DNA of 58,889 nucleotides. It comes from Delftia acidovorans (lineage in GTDB: Bacteria; Pseudomonadota; Gammaproteobacteria; Burkholderiales; Burkholderiaceae_C). The notes below the pieces were generated by a model. It was not told where the DNA came from. It did no database searches and saw only the letters and a list, made by a program, of their open reading frames with translations. A program made the translations under genes and the position numbers. The stretch covers positions 1 to 58,889 of the forward strand of contig JAITUC010000008.1 in assembly GCA_031286585.1 (NCBI GenBank). Reading direction: 5' to 3'. Below are positions 25,857 through 34,680 of the stretch, in pieces; the first letter of the stretch is position 1, and each line of letters starts with the position of its first letter.

Positions 25857-26116
25857 GTTGGCAATACGGTGAAGTCGGGGCAGGCAGTGCCCGCCGGGAC
25901 GTTGCAATGAGAGGTCCGTGCCATGCAGGCACGCGGTGGCGGGAAGCACAGGGGGCAGGCGCGGCGGGCGCGTTGCTGCTGCTTCTTGGCGGCCGGTGAC
26001 CGGGGCAAGGTCGCTATTGTCCGGTAAATGGCGCCAAAAGGGGCAGGCGTGAACCTTTGTCTTGATACGGATTAGTGATAAGCAAAATGACGCTGGCTGG
26101 ATCCCTGCAGCGCTCG

Positions 26117-27052
26117 CTAGGGCTTTTCGGCCGAGCCAGCGCCAAGCGTCCAGGGCAGGACCGCTTCGGCCAGCCAGTCCATGAGCACGCGCACGCGGCG
26201 CGGCAACTGGCGGCGCTGGGCGTAGATCAGGTACAGCGGCATGGGCGGTGGCGGGTGGCGGGGCAGCACCTCGATCAGCGCACCCGTCTCCAGCAGCGGC
26301 TGCACGGCCAGGCGCGGAACCTGGATCAGCCCCAGGCCGGCCTGGCAGGCCGCGAGATAGGCCTCGGCATTGTTCACGGTGAGCGCGCCCGCCATCGGCA
26401 GATACCGGGGCTGGCCATCCTCCTCGTACTCGAAGCCCTGCGGCCGCGCGCCCAGCGTGCGCTGGTAGTGCACCAGCCGGTGACCGCCCAGGTCCTGCAG
26501 CGTGGCCGGCAGTCCATGCGTCTGCACATAGCCGGGGCTGGCGCAGGTGGCCAGCGCCACCAGGCCCAGCGGGCGGGCCACCAGGCCGGGCTCGTCCACG
26601 GGGCCCAGGCGCAGCACGCAGTCAAAACCTTCGCGCACCAGGTCCACGCGGCGCTCGGTGCAGCTCAGTTCCAGCTCCAGCGCGGGATGGCTTTGCAGCA
26701 GGCGGGGCAGCAGCGGCATGACCACATGGCGCGCCAGGCCCGTGGTCATGTCCAGCCGGACCTTGCCCTGCAGCGGCGCGTCGCCGGCCTGCTGGAACTG
26801 GCCCTGGAACTCGTCCACGTCGGCCAGCAGGTCCTGGCAGCGCTCGTAGCAGGCCTGGCCGTCCTGGGTGAGCTGCACGCGCCGCGTGGTCCGGTGCAGC
26901 AGCCGTGTGCCCAGCCGCGTCTCCAGTTGCTGCACGGCCTGGGAGACGCTGGCCTTGGGCAGGCCCATGCTGTCGGCCGCACGCGTGAAGCTGGCCATCT
27001 CGGCCACGCGGCTGAAGATCTGCATCTGCTCGAGAAGCTTGATTGTTTGCAT
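26117..27052 (-). CDS. LysR family regulator
   Basis: This encodes 311 residues. HTH domain at about 1-65 with FSRVAEMASFTRAADSMGLP, KASVSQAVQQLETRLG and LLHRTTRRVQLTQDG; effector domain at about 90-300. It is divergently transcribed from the SDR gene at 27146 with a 93-bp gap, the classic layout for a LysR regulator and its target. The effector is unknown. The start was placed at the ATG before KLLEQMQIF; the much longer open frame upstream overlaps the SDR gene and is an antisense artefact. Confidence 0.88.
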   Translation of the reverse strand: MQTIKLLEQMQIFSRVAEMASFTRAADSMGLPKASVSQAVQQLETRLGTRLLHRTTRRVQLTQDGQACYERCQDLLADVDEFQGQFQQAGDAPLQGKVRLDMTTGLARHVVMPLLPRLLQSHPALELELSCTERRVDLVREGFDCVLRLGPVDEPGLVARPLGLVALATCASPGYVQTHGLPATLQDLGGHRLVHYQRTLGARPQGFEYEEDGQPRYLPMAGALTVNNAEAYLAACQAGLGLIQVPRLAVQPLLETGALIEVLPRHPPPPMPLYLIYAQRRQLPRRVRVLMDWLAEAVLPWTLGAGSAEKP

Positions 27053-27145
27053 GGGGCGAACAAATAAATCAGAAGCAGGCAATTTATCCAGAAATCGACC
27101 TTCAATACAGTCGCTGTCATTGCAAATCACTGAACGAGGTCCGCC

Positions 27146-27937
27146 ATGACAGCTTCTCCTTCGACCGCTTCTTCCCATGCAGCCCGCCGCATCGTCCTCG
27201 TCACGGGCGGCAGCCGCGGCCTCGGCCGCAACACGGCCGAGCACCTGGCGCGCCAGGGCTTCGACGTGGTGCTGACCTACCGCGAGCGTGCCGACGAGGC
27301 CCAGGCCGCCGTGGCCGCCATCCAGGCGCTGGGCGGGCGGGCCGCCGCCCTGCAGCTGGACGTGGCGCGCAGCGCGGGCTTCGCGGACTTTGCGGCCCGC
27401 GTGCGCCAGGCGCTGGCCGACACCTGGCAGGCCGACCGCCTTGATGCGCTGGTGCACAACGCCGGCATCGGCATCAACGCGCCATTCGCCACCACCACCG
27501 AGGCGCAGTTCGACGAATTGGTCGCCATCCACCTGAAGGCGCCGTTCTTCCTGAGCCAGCACCTGCTGCCCCTGCTGCGCGATGGCGGCAGCATCATCCA
27601 CCTGTCCAGCGGCCTCACGCGCTTCACCCAGCCGGGCTATGCGGCCTATGCGTCCATGAAGGGCGGGGTGGAGGTGCTGACGCGCTATCTGGCGCGCGAG
27701 CTGGGGGCGCGCGGCATTCGCGTCAACACGGTGGCGCCGGGGGCGATCGCCACGGATTTCGGCGGCGGCCGCGTGCGCGACGATGCACAGGTCGGCGCCG
27801 CCCTGGCCAGCCAGACGGCACTGGGCCGCGTGGGCCAGCCCGATGACATAGGGCCCGTGATGGCCGCCCTGCTGCAGCCGGGCATGGGCTGGGTACAGGG
27901 CCAGCGCATCGAGGCCTCGGGCGGCATGTTCCTCTGA
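27146..27937 (+). CDS. Short-chain dehydrogenase/reductase controlled by divergent LysR
   Basis: This encodes 263 residues. Motifs are VTGGSRGLGRN at about 19-29, HNAG at about 107-110, IIHLSSG for the catalytic Ser and YAAYASMKGG for Tyr and Lys. The NAG motif carries His for the usual Asn at its first position. It is probably an NADP-dependent ketoreductase, since Arg and a basic residue follow the Gly motif. Its start lies 93 bp from the LysR start in the opposite direction. It converges on the DUF3325 gene with 16 bp between the ends. Confidence 0.85.
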   Translation: MTASPSTASSHAARRIVLVTGGSRGLGRNTAEHLARQGFDVVLTYRERADEAQAAVAAIQALGGRAAALQLDVARSAGFADFAARVRQALADTWQADRLDALVHNAGIGINAPFATTTEAQFDELVAIHLKAPFFLSQHLLPLLRDGGSIIHLSSGLTRFTQPGYAAYASMKGGVEVLTRYLARELGARGIRVNTVAPGAIATDFGGGRVRDDAQVGAALASQTALGRVGQPDDIGPVMAALLQPGMGWVQGQRIEASGGMFL

Positions 27938-27953
27938 AGGCGCCGGGGGGCCG

Positions 27954-28235
27954 TCAGCGCAGGCGCTCGCGCGCCACCATGGACAGCAGCACGATGGCCG
28001 CTGCGGCGGCAATGTGGCCGAACCAGGACACCAGGCCCAGTGACCAGGGGTCCACCTGCAGCGCCGCCCCCAGCGACAGCACCAGCAGCGTCCAGCCGGC
28101 CATGCGCAGGCGCCGGGTGCGTGCGGGCGGCAGTTGCCGGCCGAACAGGTCTTCCTGGTGGCGGTCCATGGCCAGGGCCAGGCAGGCGAAGGCGCCCAGG
28201 GCCAGCAGCTGGCAGATCAGATGGGCCATGTTCAT
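27954..28235 (-). CDS. DUF3325 family membrane protein
   Basis: This encodes 93 residues with about three hydrophobic segments (7-24, 46-60, 66-86) and a short polar loop. It is the last gene of a three-gene operon DUF3649-PepSY-DUF3325, a set that in proteobacteria accompanies iron-siderophore uptake. Its ATG overlaps the PepSY gene stop by four bases (ATGA). It is probably an accessory of the membrane reductase or transporter; the function is not established. Confidence 0.75.
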   Translation of the reverse strand: MNMAHLICQLLALGAFACLALAMDRHQEDLFGRQLPPARTRRLRMAGWTLLVLSLGAALQVDPWSLGLVSWFGHIAAAAAIVLLSMVARERLR

Positions 28236-29929
28236 GCCTGGGGCTCCGGCGTGGTCGATGCGGCAGCGGCCTGCGGCGCTGCCAGGGGTCCCGAGCGGGG
28301 CGCACGCACCGGCCGGGTCTTGGGCTGGTGGCGCTGGGTGCGCAGGGCCAGATGCGCGTGCAGTGCGGCCAGGGCCAGCAGCATGAGGTCCATGCCCGCG
28401 AACACCCAGTCGCCCGTGCGCAGGCTGGTGAACAGGCCGCGCTCCGTGGTCAGCGCGTTGACCACGGGCAGCAGGGCCAGGACGGCGGCGCCGGCCCACA
28501 GCAACTCGATCCAGGCGCGCTTGGCGGGCCGGCCCAGCGCCCAGAACAGGGTGCCCCCCCAGGCGATGAACATGGCGTGCACCTCCCACTCGGCGCGCTG
28601 GGCCATGTCCACGGGCAGCAGGCGGTTGGCCCAGAGCATGCCTGCCATGGCGATGGACAGCCCGGCAATGGTGGCAATGTTCAGCCGTTCCACCAGCCGG
28701 AAGCCGAAGTGGGGCCGGTCCGGATCGGGCAGCCTGCTGCGGCGCTTGACCGTCCACAGCACCAGGCCCGTGCCCACCATGGCCGTGCCCGCCAGGCTGA
28801 CGATGAAGTACAGCCAGCGCGTGGGCAGATCGCCAAAGCGGCCCAGGTGCAGCGCATAGAGCACGCCGCGTGTCTCGGCGGCGGCACCCACGCTGTCCTG
28901 GGCCTGCAGCAGCTGGCCGCTGACGCCGTCGAACATCATGAACTGCGGGCTGATGGAGACGCGGCCGTTCTCGCCGCGGATGGCGGTCACGCGCGCATTG
29001 GCATCGCCGGGCAGGTTGACGTTCAGGCGTTCCACCTGGCCCGCTCCCCAGCGCTGTTCGGCCTGGCGAACCATGTCGGAAAGCGGTGCCAGGGGCGCAG
29101 CCCGGCCCGAGGGCTTGCCTGCGGGGATGAAGGCGCTGAGCTGCTGGCCGGCCAGCACGCGCTGCTCCGGCGTCATGGTGGTGGCCAGGCTGGCCCAGGG
29201 CATGTACATCAGGGCCAGCGTCACCAGCCCGGTGTACGTGATCATCAGGTGGAAGGGCAGGCCCAGCACCGACAGGGCGTTGTGCGCGTCCAGCCAGGAG
29301 CGCTGGCCTTTGCCCCAGCGGAAGGTGAAGAAGTCGGCAAAGAACTTCTTGTGCGTGATCACCCCGCTGACGATGGCCACCAGCATGAACATGGCGCACA
29401 GCCCCGCCAGATAGCGGCCCCAGAGCACGGGCATGTAGTGGAACTGGAAGTGGAAGCGGTAGAAAAATTCGCCGCCGCGCGTATCGCGCACGGGTCCGTC
29501 GAGGCGCGTGCCCGTGGCCGGATCGAAGCGGGTGTTCTCGAAGCCGCGCTTGCCCTGGCCTTCGGCAGGGCTCCAGAACACCGTGGCCACCGTGCTGCGT
29601 TCATCGGGCAGGTTGATCAGCCACCGGGGGCTTTGCGGTGCCACGTGCGCCATGGCATCGCCCACCCGCTGGGCCACGGCTGCGTGCTCGACCGCATGGG
29701 TTGCGTGCGGCTGCTCGGGCTGCATCCACTGCGTGATCTCGTTCTTGAAATAGCTCACTGTGCCCGTGAGGAACATGGCGTAGAGGAACCAGCCCAGCAG
29801 CAGGCCGACCCAGGTGTGCAGGTCGGACATGGTCTGGCGTATGCCAGGCGCCTTGGCGGCTTTCCCGGGCTTGGCTGACTTGCCGGCCGTGTTCGTGGTG
29901 CGCGTGGTGTTCGTGGTATCCGTGCTCAT
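28232..29929 (-). CDS. PepSY-associated membrane protein (iron-regulated, PiuB/FoxB-like reductase candidate)
   Basis: This encodes 565 residues. After a polar Thr/Lys-rich N-terminus the first helix is near HTWVGLLLGWFLYAMFLTGT, with further helices at about 195-215, 250-270, 380-400 and in the C-terminal third. His residues in SDLHTW, FHFQFHY and DAHNALS fit haem or metal ligands in the inner-membrane PepSY_TM family, which includes siderophore-iron reductases. It overlaps its neighbours by ATGA on both sides, so the three genes are translationally coupled. A Fur-like box precedes the operon. Start chosen at the ATG overlapping the upstream stop. Confidence 0.85.
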   Translation of the reverse strand: MSTDTTNTTRTTNTAGKSAKPGKAAKAPGIRQTMSDLHTWVGLLLGWFLYAMFLTGTVSYFKNEITQWMQPEQPHATHAVEHAAVAQRVGDAMAHVAPQSPRWLINLPDERSTVATVFWSPAEGQGKRGFENTRFDPATGTRLDGPVRDTRGGEFFYRFHFQFHYMPVLWGRYLAGLCAMFMLVAIVSGVITHKKFFADFFTFRWGKGQRSWLDAHNALSVLGLPFHLMITYTGLVTLALMYMPWASLATTMTPEQRVLAGQQLSAFIPAGKPSGRAAPLAPLSDMVRQAEQRWGAGQVERLNVNLPGDANARVTAIRGENGRVSISPQFMMFDGVSGQLLQAQDSVGAAAETRGVLYALHLGRFGDLPTRWLYFIVSLAGTAMVGTGLVLWTVKRRSRLPDPDRPHFGFRLVERLNIATIAGLSIAMAGMLWANRLLPVDMAQRAEWEVHAMFIAWGGTLFWALGRPAKRAWIELLWAGAAVLALLPVVNALTTERGLFTSLRTGDWVFAGMDLMLLALAALHAHLALRTQRHQPKTRPVRAPRSGPLAAPQAAAASTTPEPQA

Positions 29930-30240
29930 GCGCTCAGCCCCTTGCCCCAGGTCCACCATGCGGCGGGTGCCAGCACCAGGGCGGCGATCAGCAGCCCGGC
30001 CCAGGCGCGCCGGGCGCTGCGCACGGCAAACACCCAGATCACCGCGCCCGCATAGACGGCAAAGCTCAGCAAGGTGCCCGAGATCGCGGCCTGCGTGCGG
30101 TCGGCCGGCAGGGCCAGCACGGCCACGCTGGCCAGCGCCGCCACGGCGTAGCCGCCAAACAGTGCGGCGAGGATGCGGGAGATCAGCGGCCCGTGGTCAC
30201 GGAACCAGTCATGGGTGCGGGCAAGAGTGGGAGATGGCAT
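29926..30240 (-). CDS. DUF3649 family membrane protein
   Basis: This encodes 104 residues with three hydrophobic segments (about 22-43, 52-72, 80-96). It is the first gene of the iron-linked operon, 66 bp downstream of a Fur-like box. The order DUF3649, PepSY_TM, DUF3325 is a known co-occurring set. The specific role is not known. The stop overlaps the start of the PepSY gene. Confidence 0.8.
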   Translation of the reverse strand: MPSPTLARTHDWFRDHGPLISRILAALFGGYAVAALASVAVLALPADRTQAAISGTLLSFAVYAGAVIWVFAVRSARRAWAGLLIAALVLAPAAWWTWGKGLSA

Positions 30241-30305
30241 GGCACGGGGCCTGGAAAGGCTCGAAAACGCCGGCGGGAGGGAGCGGCGGTGGCGCGGATG
30301 TTATT

Positions 30306-30322
30306 TGAGAATAAGTCCCATT
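30306..30322 (-). promoter_or_regulatory. Fur box candidate before the DUF3649-PepSY operon
   Basis: TGAGAATAAGTCCCATT matches the palindromic Fur-type pattern TGAGAATGATTCTCATT at 14 of 17 positions. It lies 66 bp upstream of the DUF3649 start, in AT-rich DNA that otherwise has no gene. Confidence 0.6.
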
Positions 30323-30385
30323 ACAAGCGGTGCAGTCAAGTGCACCGCCATATCCAGCGCTGCTGCACGCCAGGCGCCCCGGCGC

Positions 30386-31246
30386 TCAGCCCGCTGGCTG
30401 GCGCATGCGGGCCTGCAGGTTCTCGAAGATCTGGCGTGTCACGGGGCTGATCACATGGCTGCGTATGTACAGGCGGTAGACCAGGTCCGGCAGCGGCGGC
30501 ATGCCGTCGCCCGCGCCCAGCACGCGCAGGCCCGGGTCGAGCTGCTCCACGCCGCGTGCCGTCACGCCCAGGCCGGCGCGCAGCGCCGCGCGTATGCCCA
30601 CCAGGCTGGTGCAGGTGTGGCGCGGCGTCCAGGCGATGCCGGCCGCATCCAGCGCATCGCAGCCCAGGCGCCGGAAGATGCTGGGCCCGTCGGCCATGAC
30701 CAGGGGCACGGGCTTGCCCGGGTCATGGGCATAGCCTGCGCCGCACAGCCACACGGTGGGCGTGGAGCGCAGGGCAAAGCCCTCGAAGCCTTCGTCCTCC
30801 CGGTTGGAGATGGCCAGGTCCAGCTCGCCCTGCCTGAGCGACTCCATCAGGAAAGGACTGCGCCCCACATGGATGTCGATCTGCATGCCGGGAAAGTTCA
30901 GCGCGATCTCCTGCAGCACGGGCGGCAGCATGTTGTCGGCCGCATCGTGGGGCGCGCCAATGCGCACCAGGCCCTGCACCTGGCGGTGCTGCAGGTTGCG
31001 CAGGGCCTCGTCGTGGATGGCCAGCATGTGGCGCGCATAGCCCAGCAGCCGCTGGCCATGGTCGGTGAGGCGTTTTTGCCGGCCCTGCTTCTCGAACAGC
31101 GGGTGGCCGATCTTCTCCTCCAGCCGCTGCATCTGCTGGGTGATGGCCGACTGCGTGCGCCCCATCTGCACGGCAGCGGCGGCAAAGCTGTCGTGGCTGG
31201 CAATGGCGGCCAGGGTGCGCAGCAGGTCCAGGTCAAGCGTCTCCAT
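30386..31246 (-). CDS. LysR family regulator of the thiol dioxygenase locus
   Basis: This encodes 286 residues. HTH domain at about 1-62 ([39 protein letters not shown]) and effector domain at about 90-280 beginning [16 protein letters not shown]. It is divergent from the dioxygenase gene with 95 bp between starts. A perfect 10-bp palindrome overlaps its own start codon, predicting autorepression. The effector could be a thiol or sulfinate; this is inference from the neighbours. Confidence 0.88.
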   Translation of the reverse strand: METLDLDLLRTLAAIASHDSFAAAAVQMGRTQSAITQQMQRLEEKIGHPLFEKQGRQKRLTDHGQRLLGYARHMLAIHDEALRNLQHRQVQGLVRIGAPHDAADNMLPPVLQEIALNFPGMQIDIHVGRSPFLMESLRQGELDLAISNREDEGFEGFALRSTPTVWLCGAGYAHDPGKPVPLVMADGPSIFRRLGCDALDAAGIAWTPRHTCTSLVGIRAALRAGLGVTARGVEQLDPGLRVLGAGDGMPPLPDLVYRLYIRSHVISPVTRQIFENLQARMRQPAG

Positions 31247-31267
31247 ACTTCAATTTTATTGAAGTAT
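31245..31267. promoter_or_regulatory. LysR operator overlapping the regulator start codon
   Basis: ATACTTCAAT, TTT, ATTGAAGTAT: perfect 10-bp arms around three T. The left arm covers the first bases of the LysR start codon; the right end is 75 bp from the dioxygenase start. Confidence 0.65.
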
Positions 31268-31341
31268 TTATTGGGCATGCGTGGATTGTTGCGGGGCGGG
31301 CGCCTCACTACAGTGGGCTTCAACGACGACAAGGAGCCCCT

Positions 31342-31944
31342 TTGAACACCACCACCAACACCATCACCGAACAGCGCAGCGCCGCCGTGACAGCGGCCAT
31401 CGACAGCATGAAGCAGGCCATAGGCGCGGGCCCGGCCACGCGCGCCAGCCTGGACGCCGTGCTCCATCAACTGCTGGGCCTGGCCGCGCGCCGCGACTTC
31501 TGGCAGCAGGCCGACTACGCCGCGCCCGAGCAGGGCGAGCACCAGGCGCGCTACCTGATCGCCGAGGACGCCGACCAGAGCTATGCGCTGTACCTCAACG
31601 TCATGCGCCCGGGCAAGCGCATCGTGCCGCACAACCACACGACCTGGGCCTGCATCGCCGCCGTGGAAGGCACGGAGCACAACCGCGTCTACGAGCGCAC
31701 CGACGACGGCTCCGTCCCCGGCAAGGGCACGCTGCGCGAGACGGACCTCGTGGTGGTCGCGCCGGGCCAGGGCATTGCCCTCATGCCCGAGGACATCCAC
31801 TCCGTGGAGATCCAGGGCGAGCAGGTGATCCGCCACCTGCACATGTACGGCCGCGCGCTGGAGACGCTCAACGAGCGCACCAGCTACGACCTGGCCACCG
31901 GCACCTGCCAGACCATGGCCATCGGCGTGCAGACGCGCCGCTGA
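31342..31944 (+). CDS. cdo: Cysteine dioxygenase-type thiol dioxygenase (cupin)
   Basis: This encodes 200 residues. It oxidises a thiol such as cysteine to the sulfinic acid using non-haem iron. The three-histidine iron site is visible as His97 and His99 in PHNHTTW and His153 in EDIHSVE, with His167 and Tyr169 in HLHMYG as the likely outer-sphere pair and Arg70 as a candidate carboxylate anchor. The start is a TTG behind AAGGAGCCCC, which gives a family-like N-terminus. The next gene is a rhodanese, 101 bp on. A 3-mercaptopropionate preference is possible, since this cannot be read from the motifs. Confidence 0.85.
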   Translation: MNTTTNTITEQRSAAVTAAIDSMKQAIGAGPATRASLDAVLHQLLGLAARRDFWQQADYAAPEQGEHQARYLIAEDADQSYALYLNVMRPGKRIVPHNHTTWACIAAVEGTEHNRVYERTDDGSVPGKGTLRETDLVVVAPGQGIALMPEDIHSVEIQGEQVIRHLHMYGRALETLNERTSYDLATGTCQTMAIGVQTRR

Positions 31945-32045
31945 TCCACCGCTCCACCGCTTTTTCCTTTTCCCCATCCATGCTGCAGCGCGCCTCACCC
32001 GGCGCGCGCGGCGGGGCTTTGCCCTTTTTTTCGGACCTCCCTGCA

Positions 32046-33626
32046 ATGACCGCCTCCATTGACGCCCACACCCTCAAATCCTGGCTGCACGACGGCCAGG
32101 AGATCGCGCTGCTCGACGTGCGCGAGCACGGCCAGTACGGCGAGTCGCACCTGTTCTACGCCACGCCTGTGCCCTACAGCCGGCTGGAGTTGGACCTGCC
32201 CCGCCTGGTGCCGCGCCGGCAGGTGCGCGTCGTCGCCTACGACGGCGGCGAGGGCGATGCCAGCGCGGGCGTGGCCGGGCGCGCCGCGCGCCGCCTCGAA
32301 GCCCTGGGCTACACCCAGGTCGCCGTGCTCGAAGGCGGTGCCAAGGCCTGGAGCGCTGCGGGCTACACGCTGTTCGCCGGCGTGAACCTGCCTTCCAAGA
32401 CCTTTGGCGAGCTGGCCGAACACGCCTACGGCACGCCGCGCATCACGGCCCAGCAGCTGGCAGCGCGCCAGGCTGCAGGCCTGCCCCTGGTGGTGCTGGA
32501 CGGCCGGCCCGTCTCCGAGTTCCACAAGATGAACATTCCCGGCGCCATCTGCTGCCCCAATGGCGAGCTGGCGCTGCGCGTGAGCCGCCTCGTGCCCGAT
32601 GCGGCCACGCCCATCGTGGTCAATTGCGCGGGCCGCACGCGCTCCATCATCGGTGCGCAGACCTTGATCAACCTGGGCATTCCCAACCCCGTCTATGCGC
32701 TGGAAAACGGCACCCAGGGCTGGTACCTGGCCGACCTGCCGCTGGAGCACGGCGGCACGCAACGCTATGGCGACGACTCGGCCAGCAGCGCGCTGCAAGC
32801 CCAGGCCCGCGCCCTGGCCGAGCGCTTCGACGTGCCCGAGGTCGATGCCGACACCGTGCGCGCCTGGAGCCGTGACGCGGCGCGCACGCTGTTCCTGTGC
32901 GATGTGCGCACGCCCGAGGAATTCAAGGCCGGTTCGCTGCCCGGCGCCCAGCACACGCCGGGCGGCCAGCTCATGCAGGCCGGCGACCAGTACGTGGGCG
33001 TGCGCGGTGCGCGCCTGGTGCTGTTCGACAGCGATGGCGTGCGCGCCCCCGTGGTGGCCAGCTGGCTGCGCCAGCTCGGCCATGACGCCTGCGTGCTGCG
33101 GGGCGGCCTGCAAAGCGGCCTGGACCTGGCACCGGCCCAACTGCCCCAGGCCCCCGCGCTGGCAGGCATCACGGCGCAGGCCCTGCACCAGCGCATGCGC
33201 CAGGGCGAGGTGGCCGTGGTCGATCTGCGCGCGGGCATGAAGTACCGCGCAGGCCACATCGCCGGGTCCCACTGGTCCATCCGCCCGTGCCTTGCCAGCG
33301 ATCTGGCGGGCGAGACGCGCCAGATCGTGCTGGTGGCCGACGAGCCCGGCATGGCGCAATGGGCCGCGCTGGAACTGCAGGGCGCCGCGCCGCTGCTGCT
33401 GGAAGGCGGCCTGGCCGCATGGCAGCAGGCCGGCCTGCCCGTCGAGGCCACGCCCGACAGCCCCACCGACGCCGAGTGCATCGACTACCTGTTCTTCGTG
33501 CACGACCGCCATGACGGCAACAAGGAAGCGGCACGCCGCTACCTGGCCTGGGAGACGGGCCTGGTGCCGCAGCTCGATGCCCAGGAGCTGGCCTCCTTCC
33601 GGCTCCCGGAACCGGCCATGTCCTGA
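32046..33626 (+). CDS. Four-domain rhodanese-like sulfurtransferase with one catalytic domain
   Basis: This encodes 526 residues made of four rhodanese modules at about 5-115, 130-240, 265-370 and 380-480, plus a C-terminal tail of about 45 residues. Only module 2 has a catalytic Cys loop (NCAGRTRS). In modules 1, 3 and 4 the loop reads AYDGGEG, LFDSDGV and VADEPGM without Cys. Active rhodaneses move sulfane sulfur from thiosulfate or a persulfide to an acceptor such as cyanide, thiol or sulfite. It has no signal peptide, so it acts in the cytoplasm, next to the thiol dioxygenase. The start follows TTTTTTTCGGACCTCCCTGCA with a weak ribosome-binding site. Confidence 0.85.
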   Translation: MTASIDAHTLKSWLHDGQEIALLDVREHGQYGESHLFYATPVPYSRLELDLPRLVPRRQVRVVAYDGGEGDASAGVAGRAARRLEALGYTQVAVLEGGAKAWSAAGYTLFAGVNLPSKTFGELAEHAYGTPRITAQQLAARQAAGLPLVVLDGRPVSEFHKMNIPGAICCPNGELALRVSRLVPDAATPIVVNCAGRTRSIIGAQTLINLGIPNPVYALENGTQGWYLADLPLEHGGTQRYGDDSASSALQAQARALAERFDVPEVDADTVRAWSRDAARTLFLCDVRTPEEFKAGSLPGAQHTPGGQLMQAGDQYVGVRGARLVLFDSDGVRAPVVASWLRQLGHDACVLRGGLQSGLDLAPAQLPQAPALAGITAQALHQRMRQGEVAVVDLRAGMKYRAGHIAGSHWSIRPCLASDLAGETRQIVLVADEPGMAQWAALELQGAAPLLLEGGLAAWQQAGLPVEATPDSPTDAECIDYLFFVHDRHDGNKEAARRYLAWETGLVPQLDAQELASFRLPEPAMS

Positions 33627-33681
33627 TCCGCGCAAAGAGCATCCGAACAGCCCAACACCACATAACGACAGGAGACAAGAC

Positions 33682-34680
33682 ATGTTCGCAATCCCCACCC
33701 TGGCCAGGATGCTGGCTGCCAGCCTCGCGGCCCTGGCCATGCTCTCGCAGGCGACGGCCGAGCCGCTGGCCGCGCGCAACGGCTTTCCGGGCCAGCCGAT
33801 CCGCTTCATCTCGCCCTTCCCGCCGGGCGGCGGCAACGATGCCAGCACGCGCTGGGTCACCACGCGGCTGACCGAGGCCACGGGCCAGCCCTCCGTGGTG
33901 GAGAACCGGGGCGGTGCGGGCGGCAACATCGGCGCCAAGGCCGTGGCCGAGGCCAAGCCCGATGGCTACACCGTGCTCACGGGCCAGGTCTCGCTGATGG
34001 CGGTGAACCCCGCGCTCTACAGCGCGCCGGGCTTCGATCCGCTCAAGAACTTCGTGCCCATCACGCAGATCAACGCGGCGCCGCTGGCCATCGTGGTCGC
34101 CTCGGCCTCGCCCCTCAAGAGCTTTGCCGACCTGGTGGCGCGCAGCAAGGGCGAGCCGGGCCGCGTCACCTATGCCACGCCCGGCAACGGCACGCTGTCC
34201 CATCTGGTGGGCGTGGTGCTGTCCAAGGAAAACGGCGTGCCCATGACCCATGTGCCCTACAAGGGCGCAGGGCCGGCCATCAACGATCTGCTGGGTCAGC
34301 AGGTCGATGTGCTGATCACCTCCACCTCGTCCGTGGCCGGCATGATCCAGGCGGGCCAGGTGCGCGCGCTGGCCGTCACCAGCCCGCGCCGCATCGGCGT
34401 GTTCGGCAAGGTGCCCACGCTGGAGGAACTGGGCCTGCGCAATGCGCGCTTCGAGGACTGGTACGGCTTCTTCGCCCCCGCCGGCACGCCGCCCGAGCGC
34501 GTGGCCTATCTGCACGATGCCATCGTGCGCACCCTGCAACTGCCGGAAGTGACCAAGCTGGTCGTCGATGGCGGCAGCGAAGTCGTGGCCAGCACGCCCG
34601 AGGCCTTTGCCGCCCAGCTGCGCCAGGACATGGAGCGCTGGTCGCGCGTGGTCAAGCTCTCGGGCGCGAAGATCGACTGA
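33682..34680 (+). CDS. Bug-family periplasmic solute receptor
   Basis: This encodes 332 residues. The signal peptide runs to about ATAEP at residue 27. Bug motifs: SPFPPGGGNDASTR, VENRGGAGGN, KPDGYTVLTG, HVPYKGAGPA and KVPTLEELG. The start follows CAGGAGACAAGAC. Context (thiol dioxygenase, rhodanese and a Cys/Met PLP lyase) suggests a sulfur-containing organic acid as ligand, but this is inference; other Bug proteins bind dicarboxylates. It overlaps the next gene by one base (TGATG), so the receptor and the lyase are coupled. Confidence 0.88.
   Translation: MFAIPTLARMLAASLAALAMLSQATAEPLAARNGFPGQPIRFISPFPPGGGNDASTRWVTTRLTEATGQPSVVENRGGAGGNIGAKAVAEAKPDGYTVLTGQVSLMAVNPALYSAPGFDPLKNFVPITQINAAPLAIVVASASPLKSFADLVARSKGEPGRVTYATPGNGTLSHLVGVVLSKENGVPMTHVPYKGAGPAINDLLGQQVDVLITSTSSVAGMIQAGQVRALAVTSPRRIGVFGKVPTLEELGLRNARFEDWYGFFAPAGTPPERVAYLHDAIVRTLQLPEVTKLVVDGGSEVVASTPEAFAAQLRQDMERWSRVVKLSGAKID

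Noticed and set aside
26117..28012. LysR gene extended to 631 codons
   Set aside because: The extra N-terminus is antisense to the SDR gene at 27146-27937. The HTH begins at the ATG at 27052.
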